Shown here one piece after another: positions 1 through 10,192 of a DNA stretch of 64,000 nt; position 1 is the stretch's first letter, and each line of letters opens with the position of its first letter. The notes below the pieces were generated by a model. That model had not been told where the DNA came from, did not search any database, and worked only from the letters and a program-made list of their open reading frames with translations. The translations under genes and the position numbers were made by a program. This DNA is from Calliopsis andreniformis (taxonomy: Eukaryota > Arthropoda > Insecta > Hymenoptera > Andrenidae), in the NCBI RefSeq assembly GCF_051401765.1, contig NW_027480449.1, positions 3,906,001 to 3,970,000 of the forward strand. Direction: 5' to 3'.

Positions 1-194
1 AGGATTGAGGATTGAGAATTGAGGATTGAGGATTGAGGATTGAAGATTGAGGATTGGGTATTGAAGTTTGAAGATTGAGGATTGGGTATTGCGGATTGAA
101 CATTGAGTATTGACGGATTGAGGATTGAGGATTGAGGACTGAAGATTGAGTATTGAGGATTGAAGGTTGAGTATTGAGGATTGAGGATTGAAGA

Positions 195-390
195 TTGAGG
201 ACTTAGTGTTGAGGGTTGAGTGATGGGAATTGATGTTTGTGGATTGAGATTTGAAGATTGAAGTATGTGGATTGAGTATTGAAAACTGTGAACTGAGGAT
301 GTTCTATTGAGGATTGAGGATTGGCAATTGATTGCTGAGGACTGTGGGCTAAAGATTGAGGATTCAGGATTGAGGATTCAGGATTGAGGT
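195..390 (+). repeat. 196-bp core, family U1 (first of 6 copies)
   Basis: Core of 28 degenerate heptamers with the anchor variant TGTTCTA at 300. Family marks are ATGGGAA in place of ATGAGAA, TTGAAGT followed by ATGTGGA, CTGAGGA before the anchor, and GACAATTGATTGCTG-like 3' units. Other U1 anchors are at 14610, 17522, 21442, 24354 and 27086. In each later copy, U1 is followed 678 bp on by a U2 core and 636 bp after that by a U3 core, so the three travel as one module. Here the U2 spacing is 685 bp and U3 is missing. Confidence 0.85.
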
Positions 391-879
391 TTGAGGACTG
401 AGGATTGAGGATTGAGGATTGAGGATTGAGGATTGAGGATTGAGGATTGAAGATTGAGGATTGGGTATTGCGGATTGAACATTGAGGATTGAGGATTGAG
501 GATTGAGGATTGAGGACTGAAGATTAAGTATTGATGATTGAAGATTGTGGATTGAGGATTGAGGGATGTGGATTGAGGACGAGGACTGAGGGTTGAGTAT
601 TGATGTTTGAGGTCTGGGGATTGAGGATTGAGGATTGAGGATTGAGAATTGAGGATTGAGGATTGAGGATTGAAGATTGAGGATTGGGTATTGAGGATTG
701 AAGAATGAGGATTGAAGATTGAGGATTGAGGATTGAGGATTGAAGATTGATTATTGAGGATTGAAGATTGAGAATTGAGGATTGAGGACTGAGGATTGAG
801 GATTGAGGATTGAGGATTGAGGATTAATGATTGAGTATTGAGGATTGAAAATTGGGAATTGAGGATTGAGGATTGAACA

Positions 880-1075
880 TTGAGGACTGAGTGTTCAGGG
901 TTGAGTGATGAGAATTGATGACTGTGGATGGAGATTTGAAGAATGCAGATTAAGTATTGAGTATTGAAAACTGTGAATTGACGATATTCTATTGAGGATT
1001 GAGGATTGTCGCCTGATTGTTGAGGACTGAGGGCTGAAGATTGAGGATTCAGGGTTGAGGATACAGAATTGAGGT
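880..1075 (+). repeat. 196-bp core, family U2 (first of 6 copies)
   Basis: Anchor TATTCTA at 985. Family marks are the unit ATGCAGA followed by TTAAGTA, TTGACGA just before the anchor, and GTCGCCTGATTG on the 3' side in place of GACAACTGATTG. Other anchors are 15288, 18200, 22120, 25032 and 27764. The copy at 27,764 carries a private change (AAAGCAG for AATGCAG near 27,721), useful for telling the copies apart. Confidence 0.85.
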
Positions 1076-2142
1076 TTGAGGACTGAGGATTGAGGATTGA
1101 GGATTGAAGATTGAGTATTCAGGATTGAAGATTGAGGATTGAGGATTGAGGATTGAGGAATGAGGATGATGGCTGACGGTTGAGGATTGAGGTTTAAGGA
1201 CTGAGGACTGAGGATTGAGGATTGAGAATTGAGGATTGAGGATTGAGGGTTGAAGATTGAGGATTGGGTATTGAGGATTGAAGAATGAGGATTGAGGATT
1301 GAGGATTGAGGGTTGATGATTGAAGATTGAGAATTGAGGATTGAAGATTGATGATTGAGGATTGAGGGTTGTGGATTGAGGACGAGGACTGAGGGTTGAG
1401 TGTTGATGTTTGAGGTCTGAGGATTGAGGATTGAGGATTGAGAATAGAGGATTGAGGATGGAGGATTGAAGATTGAGGGTTTGTTGTTGAGGATTGAAGA
1501 ATGAAGATTGAGGATTGAGGATTGAGGATTGAGGATTGAAGATTGAGTATTGAGGATTGAAGATTGAGGATTGAGGATTGGGTATTGAGGATTGAGGATT
1601 GAGGATTGAGGATTGAGGATTGACAACTGATTGTTGAGGACTGCGGGCTGAAGATTGAGTATTCAGGATTGAGGATTCAGAATTGAGGTTTGACGACTGA
1701 GGATTGAGGATTGAGGATTGAAGATTGAATATTGATGATTGAACATTGAGGATTGAGGATTGAGGGTTGTGTATTGAGGACGAGGACTGAGGGTTGAGTA
1801 TTGATGTTTGAGGTTTGAGGATTGAGGATTGAGGATTGAGGACTGAGGATTGAGGATTGAGTACTGAAGATTGAGTATTGATGACTGAGGATTGAGGATT
1901 GAGGATTCCGGATTGAGGATTGAGGATTGAGGATTGAAGATTGAGTATTGAGGATTGAAGGTTGAGGATTGAGTATTGAGGATCGAGCATTGCGAATGAG
2001 GGCTGAGGGTTGAGGATTGAGGTTTGAGGATTGAGGACTGAGGATTGAGGACTGATGATTGAGTATCGAGGATTGAAGAATGAGGATTGAGGATTGAGGA
2101 TTGAGGATTGAGGATTGAGGATTGAGGATTGAAAATTGAGGA

Positions 2143-2338
2143 CTGGGGACTGAGTGTTGAGGGTTGAGTGATGAGTATTGGTGTTTGTGGATAGAGATTT
2201 AAAGATTGCAGATTGAGTATTGAGTATTGAAAACTGTGAATTGATGATACTCTATTGAGGATTGAGAATTGACAACTGATTGTTGAGGACTGAGGTCTGA
2301 AGATTGAGGATTCAGGATTGAGCATCCAGGATTGAGGA
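2143..2338 (+). repeat. 196-bp core, family Q (first of 9 copies)
   Basis: Anchor TACTCTA at 2248. Family marks are TTAAAGA before the CTGTGAA unit, TTGATGA immediately before the anchor, and TTGAGAA before TTGACAA. Other anchors are 4332, 40511, 42529, 49942, 51960, 54043, 56061 and 60994. The copy at 4332 keeps only the part from TTGAAAA onward, because the 2,084-bp duplication junction cuts it. The copy at 60994 has TTGATTA in front of the anchor. Confidence 0.83.
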
Positions 2339-2436
2339 TTGAGGACTGAGGATTGAGGATAGAGGATTGAGGATTGAGGATTGAGGATTGAGGATTGAGG
2401 ATTGAGGATAGAAGATTGACGATTGAAGATTGAGGA

Positions 2437-2632
2437 TTGGGGACTGAGCGTTGATGGTTGAGTGATGAGAATTGATGTTTGTGGATAGAGATATGAAGAT
2501 TGCAGATTGAGTATTGCGTATGGAAAACTCTGAACTGAGGATATTCTAGTGAGGATTGAGGATTGACAACTGATTGTTGAGGACTGAGGTCTGAAGATTG
2601 AGGATTCAGGATTGAGGATTCAGGACTGTGGT
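2437..2632 (+). repeat. 196-bp core, family X (first of 8 copies)
   Basis: Anchor at 2542 followed by GTGAGGA, so TATTCTAGTG rather than TATTCTATTG. Other marks are TAGAGAT/ATGAAGA, GCGTATGG upstream, and CTCTGAA/CTGAGGA in place of CTGTGAA/TTGAGGA. Other anchors are 4626, 10515, 37205, 43255, 46636 (as TACTCTA), 52686 and 56787. The 3' part carries the CAAC-TGATT-GTTG dyad. Confidence 0.85.
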
Positions 2633-3338
2633 TTGAGGACTGTGGATTGAGGATTGAGGATTGGGGATTGAGGATTGAGGATCGAGGATTGAAGATTGAA
2701 GATTGGGTATTGAGGGTTGAACATTGAGTATTGAGGATTGAGGATTGAGGATTGAGGATTGAGGATTGAAGATTGAATATTGATGTTTGATGGTTGAGGA
2801 TTGAGGATTCAGGGTTGTGGATTCAGGACGAGGACTGAGGGTTGAGTATTGATGTTTGAGGCCTGAGGATTGAGGATAGAGGATTGAGAATTGAGGATTG
2901 AGGATTGAGGATTGAAGATTGAGGATTGGGTATTGAGGATTGAAGAATGAGAACTGAGGATTGAGGATTGAGGATTGAGGATTGAAGATTGAGTATTGAG
3001 GATTGAAGATTGAGGATTGAGGATTGAGGATTCAGGATTGAGGATTGAGAATTGAGGATTGAGGATTGCGGATTGAAGATTGAGAATTGAGAATTGAGGA
3101 TTAAATGTTGAGTATTGAGGATTGAAGATTGAGGATTGATGATTGAGGATTGAGGATTGAGGATTGAGGATTGAGGATTGAGTATTGAAGATTGAGGATT
3201 GATGATTGAGGATTGAGGATTGAGGATTGAGGATTGAGTTTTGGGGATTGAGGATTGAAGATTGAGTATTGAGGATTGAGGATTAATGATTGAGTATTGA
3301 GGATTGAAGATTGAGAATTGAGGATTGAGGATTGAACA

Positions 3339-3534
3339 TTGAGGACTGAGTGTTGACGGTTGAGTGATGAGAATTGATGTTTGTGGATAGAGATTTGAAG
3401 ATTGCAGATTGGGTGTTGAGTATTGAATACTGTGAATTGAGGATACTCTATTGGGGTTTGAGGATTGACAACTGATTGTTGAGGACTGAGGGCTGAAGAT
3501 TGAGGATTCAGGATTGAGGATTGAGGATTGAGGG
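3339..3534 (+). repeat. 196-bp core, family Y (3 copies)
   Basis: Anchor TACTCTA at 3444. Marks are TTGAATA in place of TTGAAAA before CTGTGAA, TTGACGG in the 5' part, and TTGGGGT after the anchor. Other copies are at 5528 and 11411; the last has TATTCTA, so the C of the anchor in the first two copies is shared by the 2,084-bp duplicates. Confidence 0.82.
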
Positions 3535-4065
3535 TTGTGGATTGAGGACGAGGACTGATGGTTGAGTATTGATGTTTGACGTCTGAGGATTGAGGATTGA
3601 GGATAGAGAATTGAGGATTGAGGATTGAGGATTGAGGATTGAAGATTGAGGATTGGTTATTGAGGATTGAAGAATGAGGACTGAGGGTTGAGGATTGAGG
3701 ATTGAGGGTTGAAGATTGGGTGTTGAGGATTGAAGATTGATGATTGATGATTGAGGATTGAGGATTGAGGATTGAGGATTGCGGATAGAGGATTGAAGAT
3801 TGAAGATTGAGGATTGAAGATTGAGGATTAAAGATTGAGTATTGAGGATTGAAGATTGAGGATTGATGATTGAGGATTGAGGATTGAGGATTGAGGATTG
3901 AGGATTGAGTATTGAAGATTGAGGATTGATGATTGAGGATTGAGGATTGAGGATTGAGGATTGAGTATTGGGGATTGAGGATTGAAGATTGAGGATTGTG
4001 GATTCAGGATTAAAGATTGAGTATTGAGGATTGAAGATTGAGAATTGAGGATTGAGGATTGAACA

Positions 4066-4261
4066 TTGAGGACTGAGTGTTGAGGGTTGAGAGATGAGAA
4101 TTGATGTTTGTGGATGGAGATTTGAAGAATGCAGATTAAGTATTGGGTATTGAAAATTGTGAATTGACGATATTCTATTGGGGATTGAGGATTGTCACCT
4201 GATTGTTGCGGACTGAGTGCTGAAGATTGAGGATTCAGGATTGAGGATTCAGAATTGAGGT
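4066..4261 (+). repeat. 196-bp core, family V1 (first of 8 copies)
   Basis: Anchor at 4171. Marks are TTGAGAG/ATGAGAA, TGGAGAT, ATGCAGA/TTAAGTA, TTGAAAA/TTGTGAA, TTGGGGA after the anchor, and GTCACCTGATTGTTGCGG on the 3' side. Other anchors are 6255, 8471, 12480, 19312, 29218, 31293 and 34221. In five cases (6255, 8471, 29218, 31293, 34221) a V2 core follows exactly 511 bp downstream, so V1-V2 is a recurring two-core module spread over 28 kb. Confidence 0.85.
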
Positions 4262-4311
4262 TTGAGGACTGAGGATTGAGGATTGAGGATTGAAGATTGA
4301 GTATTGAGGAT

Positions 4312-6395
4312 TGAAAACTGTGAATTGATGATACTCTATTGAGGATTGAGAATTGACAACTGATTGTTGAGGACTGAGGTCTGAAGATTGAGGATTCAGG
4401 ATTGAGCATCCAGGATTGAGGATTGAGGACTGAGGATTGAGGATAGAGGATTGAGGATTGAGGATTGAGGATTGAGGATTGAGGATTGAGGATAGAAGAT
4501 TGACGATTGAAGATTGAGGATTGGGGACTGAGCGTTGATGGTTGAGTGATGAGAATTGATGTTTGTGGATAGAGATATGAAGATTGCAGATTGAGTATTG
4601 CGTATGGAAAACTCTGAACTGAGGATATTCTAGTGAGGATTGAGGATTGACAACTGATTGTTGAGGACTGAGGTCTGAAGATTGAGGATTCAGGATTGAG
4701 GATTCAGGACTGTGGTTTGAGGACTGTGGATTGAGGATTGAGGATTGGGGATTGAGGATTGAGGATCGAGGATTGAAGATTGAAGATTGGGTATTGAGGG
4801 TTGAACATTGAGTATTGAGGATTGAGGATTGAGGATTGAGGATTGAGGATTGAAGATTGAATATTGATGATTGATGGTTGAGGATTGAGGATTCAGGGTT
4901 GTGGATTCAGGACGAGGACTGAGGGTTGAGTATTGATGTTTGAGGCCTGAGGATTGAGGATAGAGGATTGAGAATTGAGGATTGAGGATTGAGGATTGAA
5001 GATTGAGGATTGGGTATTGAGGATTGAAGAATGAGAACTGAGGATTGAGGATTGAGGATTGAGGATTGAAGATTGAGTATTGAGGATTGAAGATTGAGGA
5101 TTGAGGATTGAGGATTCAGGATTGAGGATTGAGAATTGAGGATTGAGGATTGCGGATTGAAGATTGAGGATTGAGAATTGAGGATTAAATGTTGAGTATT
5201 GAGGATTGAAGATTGAGGATTGATGATTGAGGATTGAGGATTGAGGATTGAGGATTGAGGATTGAGTATTGAAGATTGAGGATTGATGATTGAGGATTGA
5301 GGATTGAGGATTGAGGATTGAGTTTTGGGGATTGAGGATTGAAGATTGAGTATTGAGGATTGAGGATTAATGATTGAGTATTGAGGATTGAAGATTGAGA
5401 ATTGAGGATTGAGGATTGAACATTGAGGACTGAGTGTTGACGGTTGAGTGATGAGAATTGATGTTTGTGGATAGAGATTTGAAGATTGCAGATTGGGTGT
5501 TGAGTATTGAATACTGTGAATTGAGGATACTCTATTGGGGTTTGAGGATTGACAACTGATTGTTGAGGACTGAGGGCTGAAGATTGAGGATTCAGGATTG
5601 AGGATTGAGGATTGAGGGTTGTGGATTGAGGACGAGGACTGATGGTTGAGTATTGATGTTCGACGTCTGGGGATTGAGGATTGAGGATAGAGAATTGAGG
5701 ATTGAGGATTGAGGATTGAGGATTGAAGATTGAGGATTGGTTATTGAGGATTGAAGAATGAGGACTGAGGGTTGAGGATTGAGGATTGAGGATTGAAGAT
5801 TGGGTGTTGAGGATTGAAGATTGATGATTGATGATTGAGGATTGAGGATTGAGGATTGAGGATTGCGGATAGAGGATTGAAGATTGAAGATTGAGGATTG
5901 AAGATTGAGGATTAAAGATTGAGTATTGAGGATTGAAGATTGAGGATTGATGATTGAGGATTGAGGATTGAGGATTGAGGATTGAGGATTGAGTATTGAA
6001 GATTGAGGATTGATGATTGAGGATTGAGGATTGAGGATTGAGGATTGAGTATTGGGGATTGAGGATTGAAGATTGAGGATTGTGGATTCAGGATTAAAGA
6101 TTGAGTATTGAGGATTGAAGATTGAGAATTGAGGATTGAGGATTGAACATTGAGGACTGAGTGTTGAGGGTTGAGAGATGAGAATTGATGTTTGTGGATG
6201 GAGATTTGAAGAATGCAGATTAAGTATTGGGTATTGAAAATTGTGAATTGACGATATTCTATTGGGGATTGAGGATTGTCACCTGATTGTTGCGGACTGA
6301 GTGCTGAAGATTGAGGATTCAGGATTGAGGATTCAGAATTGAGGTTTGAGGACTGAGGATTGAGGATTGAGGATTGAAGATTGAGTATTGAGGAT
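4312..6395. repeat. 2,084-bp tandem duplication, copy 2
   Basis: Second copy of the block to its left. The junction fuses the tail of a V1 core with the middle of a Q core at about 4,311 and keeps heptamer phase, as expected of unequal exchange within the tandem array. The hexamers recur at 4911 and 5631. A related but rearranged version of the same order of cores (X, Y, V1) appears at 10.4-12.6 kb, with spacings of 896 and 1,069 bp rather than 902 and 727. Confidence 0.9.
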
Positions 6396-6910
6396 TGAAG
6401 ATTGAGGATTGAGGATTGAGGATTGAGGATTGAGGATGATGGCTGAGGGTTGAGGACTGAGGTTTAAGGACTGAGGACTGAGGATTGAGGATTGAGAATT
6501 GATTATTGTGGATCGAGGATTGAAGATTGAGGATTGGGTACTGAGGATTGAAGAATGAGGATTGAGGATTGAGGATTGAGGATTGAGGATCGAAGATTGA
6601 GTATTGCGGATTGAAGATTGATGATTGAGGATTGTGGATTGAGGATTGAGGATTGAACATTGAGGACTGAGTGTTGAGGGTTGGGTGATGAGAATTGGTG
6701 TTTGTGGATGGAGGTTTGAAGATTGCAGACTGAGCATTGAGTATTGAAAAACTGTGAATTGAGGATATTCTATTCAGGATTGAGTACTGACAACTGATTC
6801 TTGAGGACTGAGGGCTGAAAATTGGGGATTCAGGATTGAGGATTCAGAATTGAGGTTTGAGTACTGCGGCTTGAGGATTGAGGATTGAGGATTGAGGATT
6901 GAGGACTGAA
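5950..6910. repeat. V1-V2 module repeated 2,216 bp later, copy 1
   Basis: This stretch, with anchors 6255 and 6766, reappears at about 8,166-9,126 with anchors 8471 and 8982, an offset of 2,216 bp. The offset equals 317 units minus 3 bases, matching four hexamers (near 6430, 6967, 7176, 7405) and one 8-bp unit (near 6745). The left part overlaps the second 2,084-bp copy, so the two duplications share sequence. Confidence 0.85.
6660..6856 (+). repeat. Core of family V2 with an 8-bp unit (first of 5 copies)
   Basis: Anchor at 6766. The TTGAAAA unit before CTGTGAA carries one extra A, giving an 8-bp unit and a +1 shift of heptamer phase. Other marks are ATTGGTGTTTG, TGGAGGT, CAGACTGAGCATTG and the 3' unit TTCTTGA. 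Further copies have anchors at 8982, 29729, 31804 and 34732. The first two have TATTCTATTCAGG and the last three TATTCTATTGAGG, splitting V2 into left and right subgroups. Confidence 0.85.
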
Positions 6911-7630
6911 GATTGAATATTGATGATTGAAGATTGGGGATTGAGGATTGAGGGTTGTGGATTGAGGACGAGGACTGAGTGTTGAGTATTCATGTTTGAG
7001 GTCCGAGGATTGAGGATCGAGGATTGAGGATTGAGGATTGAAGATTGAGGATTGCGTATTGCTGAATGAACATTGAGGATTGAGGATTGAGTGTTGAGGA
7101 TTGAGAATTGACGACTGAAGATTGAATATTGATGATTGAAGATTGAGTATTGAGGATTCAGGGTTGTGGATTGAGGACGAGGACTGAGGGCTGAGTATTC
7201 ATGTTTGAGGTCTGAGTATTGAGGATTGAGGATTGAGGGTTGAGGATTGAGTATTGAGAATTGAGGATTGAAGATTGACGATTGAGGATTGAGGATTTAC
7301 GATTGAGTATTGAGGATTGAAGATTGAGAATAGAAGATTGAGGATTGAGGATTGAGGATTGAGGATTGAGGATTGTGGATTGAGGATTGAGGGTTGAGGA
7401 TTGAGGATGAGGGCTGAGGGTTGAGGATTGAGGTTTAAGGACTGAGGCCTGAGGATTGAGGATTGAGAATTGAGGAATGAGGATTGAGTATTGAAGACTG
7501 AGGATTGGGTATTGAGTATTAAGGATTGAAGATTGAGGACTGAGGATTGAGGATTGAGGATTGAGGATTGAGGGTTGAAGATTGAGTATTGAGGATTGAT
7601 GATTGAGGATTGAGGATTGAGGATTGAAGA

Positions 7631-7826
7631 TTGAGGACTTAGTGTTGAGGGTTGAGTGATGGGAATTGATCTTTGTGGATTGAGATTTGAAGATTGAAGA
7701 ATGGGGATTGAGTATTGAAAACTGTGAATTGAGGATATTCTATTGATGATTGAGGATTGACAATTGATTGTTGAGGACTGAGGGCTGAAGATTGAGGATT
7801 CATGATTAAGGATTCGGGATTGAGGT
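7631..7826 (+). repeat. 196-bp core, family T (2 copies)
   Basis: Anchor at 7736, with TTGATCT in place of TTGATGT, TTGAAGA/ATGGGGA, and TTGATGA after the anchor. The only other copy is at 63104. There the 3' unit reads TTGAAAA/TCGATTG where this copy has TTGACAA/TTGATTG. Confidence 0.8.
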
Positions 7827-7910
7827 TTGAGGACTGAGGATTGAGAGTTGAGGATTGAGGATTGAAGATTCACGATTGAGGATTGTGGATTGAGGATTGA
7901 GGATTGAACA

Positions 7911-8106
7911 TTGAGGACTGAGTGTTGAGGGTTGAGTGATGAGAATTGATGTTTGTGGATAGAGGCTTGAAGGTTGCAGATTGTGTATTGAGTATTGAAA
8001 ACTGTGAATTGAGGATATTCTATTGAGGATTCAGGATTGACAACTGATTGTTGAGGACACAGGTCTGAAGATTGAGGATTCAGGATTGAGGATTCAGAAT
8101 TGAGGT
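7911..8106 (+). repeat. 196-bp core, family T2 (2 copies)
   Basis: Anchor at 8016. Marks are TAGAGGC/TTGAAGG, TTGTGTA, and GAGGACACAGG on the 3' side where other cores have GAGGACTGAGG. The second copy is at 63384. The CACAGG change is found only in these two cores. Confidence 0.8.
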
Positions 8107-8165
8107 TTGAGGCCTGAGGATTGAGGATTGAAGATTGAGTATTGAGGATTGAAGATTGAGGATTG

Positions 8166-9126
8166 AGGATTGAGGATTGAGGATTGAGGATTGAGGATTG
8201 AGGATTGAGTATTGAAGATTGAGGATTGATGATTGAGGATTGAGGATTGAGGATTGAGGATTGAGTATTGGGGATTGAGGATTGAAGATTGAGGATTGTG
8301 GATTCAGGATTAAAGATTGAGTATTGAGGATTGAAGATTGAGAATTGAGGATTGAGGATTGAACATTGAGGACTGAGTGTTGAGGGTTGAGAGATGAGAA
8401 TTGATGTTTGTGGATGGAGATTTGAAGAATGCAGATTAAGTATTGGGTATTGAAAATTGTGAATTGACGATATTCTATTGGGGATTGAGGATTGTCACCT
8501 GATTGTTGCGGACTGAGTGCTGAAGATTGAGGATTCAGGATTGAGGATTCAGAATTGAGGTTTGAGGACTGAGGATTGAGGATTGAGGATTGAAGATTGA
8601 GTATTGAGGATTGAAGATTGAGGATTGAGGATTGAGGATTGAGGATTGAGGATGATGGCTGAGGGTTGAGGACTGAGGTTTAAGGACTGAGGACTGAGGA
8701 TTGAGGATTGAGAATTGGTTATTGTGGATCGAGGATTGAAGATTGAGGATTGGGTACTGAGGATTGAAGAATGAGAATTGAGGATTGAGGATTGAGGATT
8801 GAGGATCGAAGATTGAGTATTGCGGATTGAAGATTGATGATTGAGGATTGTGGATTGAGGATTGAGGATTGAACATTGAGGACTGAGTGTTGAGGGTTGA
8901 GTGATGAGAATTGGTGTTTGTGGATGGAGGTTTGAAGATTGCAGACTGAGCATTGAGTATTGAAAAACTGTGAATTGAGGATATTCTATTCAGGATTGAG
9001 TACTGACAACTGATTCTTGAGGACCGAGGGCTGAAAATTGGGGATTCAGGATTGAGGATTCAGAATTGAGGTTTGAGTACTGCGGCTTGAGGATTGAGGA
9101 TTGAGGATTGAGGATTGAGGATTGAG
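8166..9126. repeat. V1-V2 module, copy 2 of the 2,216-bp pair
   Basis: Repeats 5,950-6,910 with few differences, for example AGAATTGAGG near 8,772 where copy 1 has AGGATTGAGG near 6,557. Similarity stops in the pure heptamer run just after the GCGGCTTGAGG unit near 9,083. Related modules sit at 28.95-29.95, 31.02-32.02 and 33.95-34.95 kb. Confidence 0.85.
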
Positions 9127-9674
9127 GATTGAGGATTGAGGATTGAAGATTGAGGATTGGGTATTGCGGATTGAACATTGAGGAATGAGGATTGAGTATT
9201 GAGGATTGAGGATTGAGGATTGATGATTGAGGATTGGGTATTGAGGATTGAAGAAAGAGGATTGAGGATTTAGGATTGAGGATTGAGGATCGAAGATTGA
9301 GAATTGAGGATTGAAGATTGAGGATTGAGGACTGAGGATTGAGGATTGAGGATTGAGGATTGAGGACTGAGGATTGAAGATTGAGTATTGAGGTTTGAAG
9401 ATTGAAGATTTTGGATTGAGTATTGAGGATTGAGTATTGAAGATTGAAGATTGGGGATTGAGGATTGACGATTGAGGATTGAGGATTGAAGGCTGACGAT
9501 TGAGGATTGAGGATTGAGGATTGAAGATTGGGGATTGGGGATTGAGGATTGACTATTGAGGATTGAGTATTGAGGATTGAGAATTGAGGATTGAGGATTG
9601 AAGATTGTGTATTCAGGATTGAAGATAGAGGATTGAGGATTGAGGATTGAGGATTTGGGATTGAAGATTGAGGA

Positions 9675-9870
9675 TTGGGGACTGAGTGTTGAGGGTTGAG
9701 TGATGAGAATTGATGTTTGTGGATACAGATTTAAAGATTGCAGATTGAGTATTGAGTATTGAAAACTGTGAATGGATGATATTCTACTGAGGATTGAGAA
9801 TTGACAACTGATTGTTGAGGACTGAGGTCTGAAGATTGAGGATTCAGGATTGAGGATTCAGGATTGAGGT
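9675..9870 (+). repeat. 196-bp core, family Z (first of 5 copies)
   Basis: Anchor at 9780. Marks are TTAAAGA, TGGATGA in the unit before the anchor, and CTGAGGA after it (TATTCTACTG). Other anchors are 13403, 20235, 32734 and 35662. The pair inside the 6,832-bp duplication (13403, 20235) shares TACTCTA; the pair inside the 2,928-bp repeat (32734, 35662) shares TTCTGGA in place of TTGTGGA. Confidence 0.83.
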
Positions 9871-9996
9871 TTGAGGACTGAGGATAGAGGATTGTGGATT
9901 GAGGATTGAGGATTGAGGATTGAGGATTGAGGATTGAAGATTGAGGATTGGGTATTGAGGATTGAAGATTGAGAATTGAGGATTGAGGATTGAACA

Positions 9997-10192
9997 TTGA
10001 GGACTGAGTGTTGAGGGTTGAGTGATGAGAATTGATGTTTGTGGATAGAGATTTGAAGATTGCAGATTGGGTATTGAGTATCGAAAACTGTGAATTGAGG
10101 ATATTCTATTGGAGATTGAGGATTGACAACTGATTGTTGAGGACTGAGGGCTGAATATTGAGGATTCAGGATTGAGGATTCAGAATTGTGGT
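9997..10192 (+). repeat. 196-bp core, family P, close to the overall consensus (first of 5 copies)
   Basis: Anchor at 10102, with TCGAAAA before CTGTGAA. This copy shows the layout well: 15 heptamers before the anchor, the anchor, then 12 heptamers, all in strict 7-bp phase. It includes ATGAGAA, TTGATGT, TTGTGGA, TAGAGAT, TTGCAGA, the dyad CAAC-TGATT-GTTG at about +24 from the anchor, and two TTCAG units. Other anchors are 30943, 33871, 36799 and 61532; the three at 30.9-36.8 kb share TTGGGGA before the anchor. Confidence 0.85.

Larger units (their letters stand above)
1..2227 (+). repeat. Left-edge mosaic of heptamer modules
   Basis: This segment holds core copies with TATTCTA-type anchors at 300 and 985 and a 3' half-core at 1620. 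The first kilobase resembles 14.31-15.30 kb: the two anchors match those at 14,610 and 15,288, with offsets of 14,310 and 14,303 bp. That makes it an older, slightly diverged copy of the start of the roughly 2.9-kb repeat further right. Four 6-bp units between 985 and 2248 (one TGATGG near 1160, CGAGGA near 1381 and 1779, one TGAGGG near 1995) account exactly for the 4-base change of heptamer phase across this interval. No gene is seen. Confidence 0.85.
2228..4311. repeat. 2,084-bp tandem duplication, copy 1
   Basis: Anchors at 2248, 2542, 3444 and 4171 recur exactly 2,084 bp later at 4332, 4626, 5528 and 6255. The length equals 298 units minus 2 bases, matching the two CGAGGA hexamers at 2827 and 3547. 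Copy 1 begins just before the TTGAAAA/CTGTGAA pair of a family-Q core. The copies differ at only scattered bases, for example TTGATGT near 2,773 against TTGATGA in copy 2. It contains cores of families Q, X, Y and V1 separated by near-perfect heptamer runs. Confidence 0.9.
6911..8165 (+). repeat. Heptamer mosaic with T and T2 cores
   Basis: It contains CGAGGA hexamers at 6967 and 7176, a TGAGGG hexamer near 7405, and two cores with anchors 7736 and 8016. From about 7,430 to 8,150 it closely matches 62.45-63.52 kb. The two anchors recur at 63104 and 63384, the same 280 bp apart, although the regions lie 55 kb apart. No gene is seen. Confidence 0.8.

Noticed and set aside
9997..10192. CENP-B box or similar centromere-protein site
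   Set aside because: No match to the CpG-containing CENP-B box pattern was seen in the core. The CAAC-N5-GTTG dyad is shorter and different.
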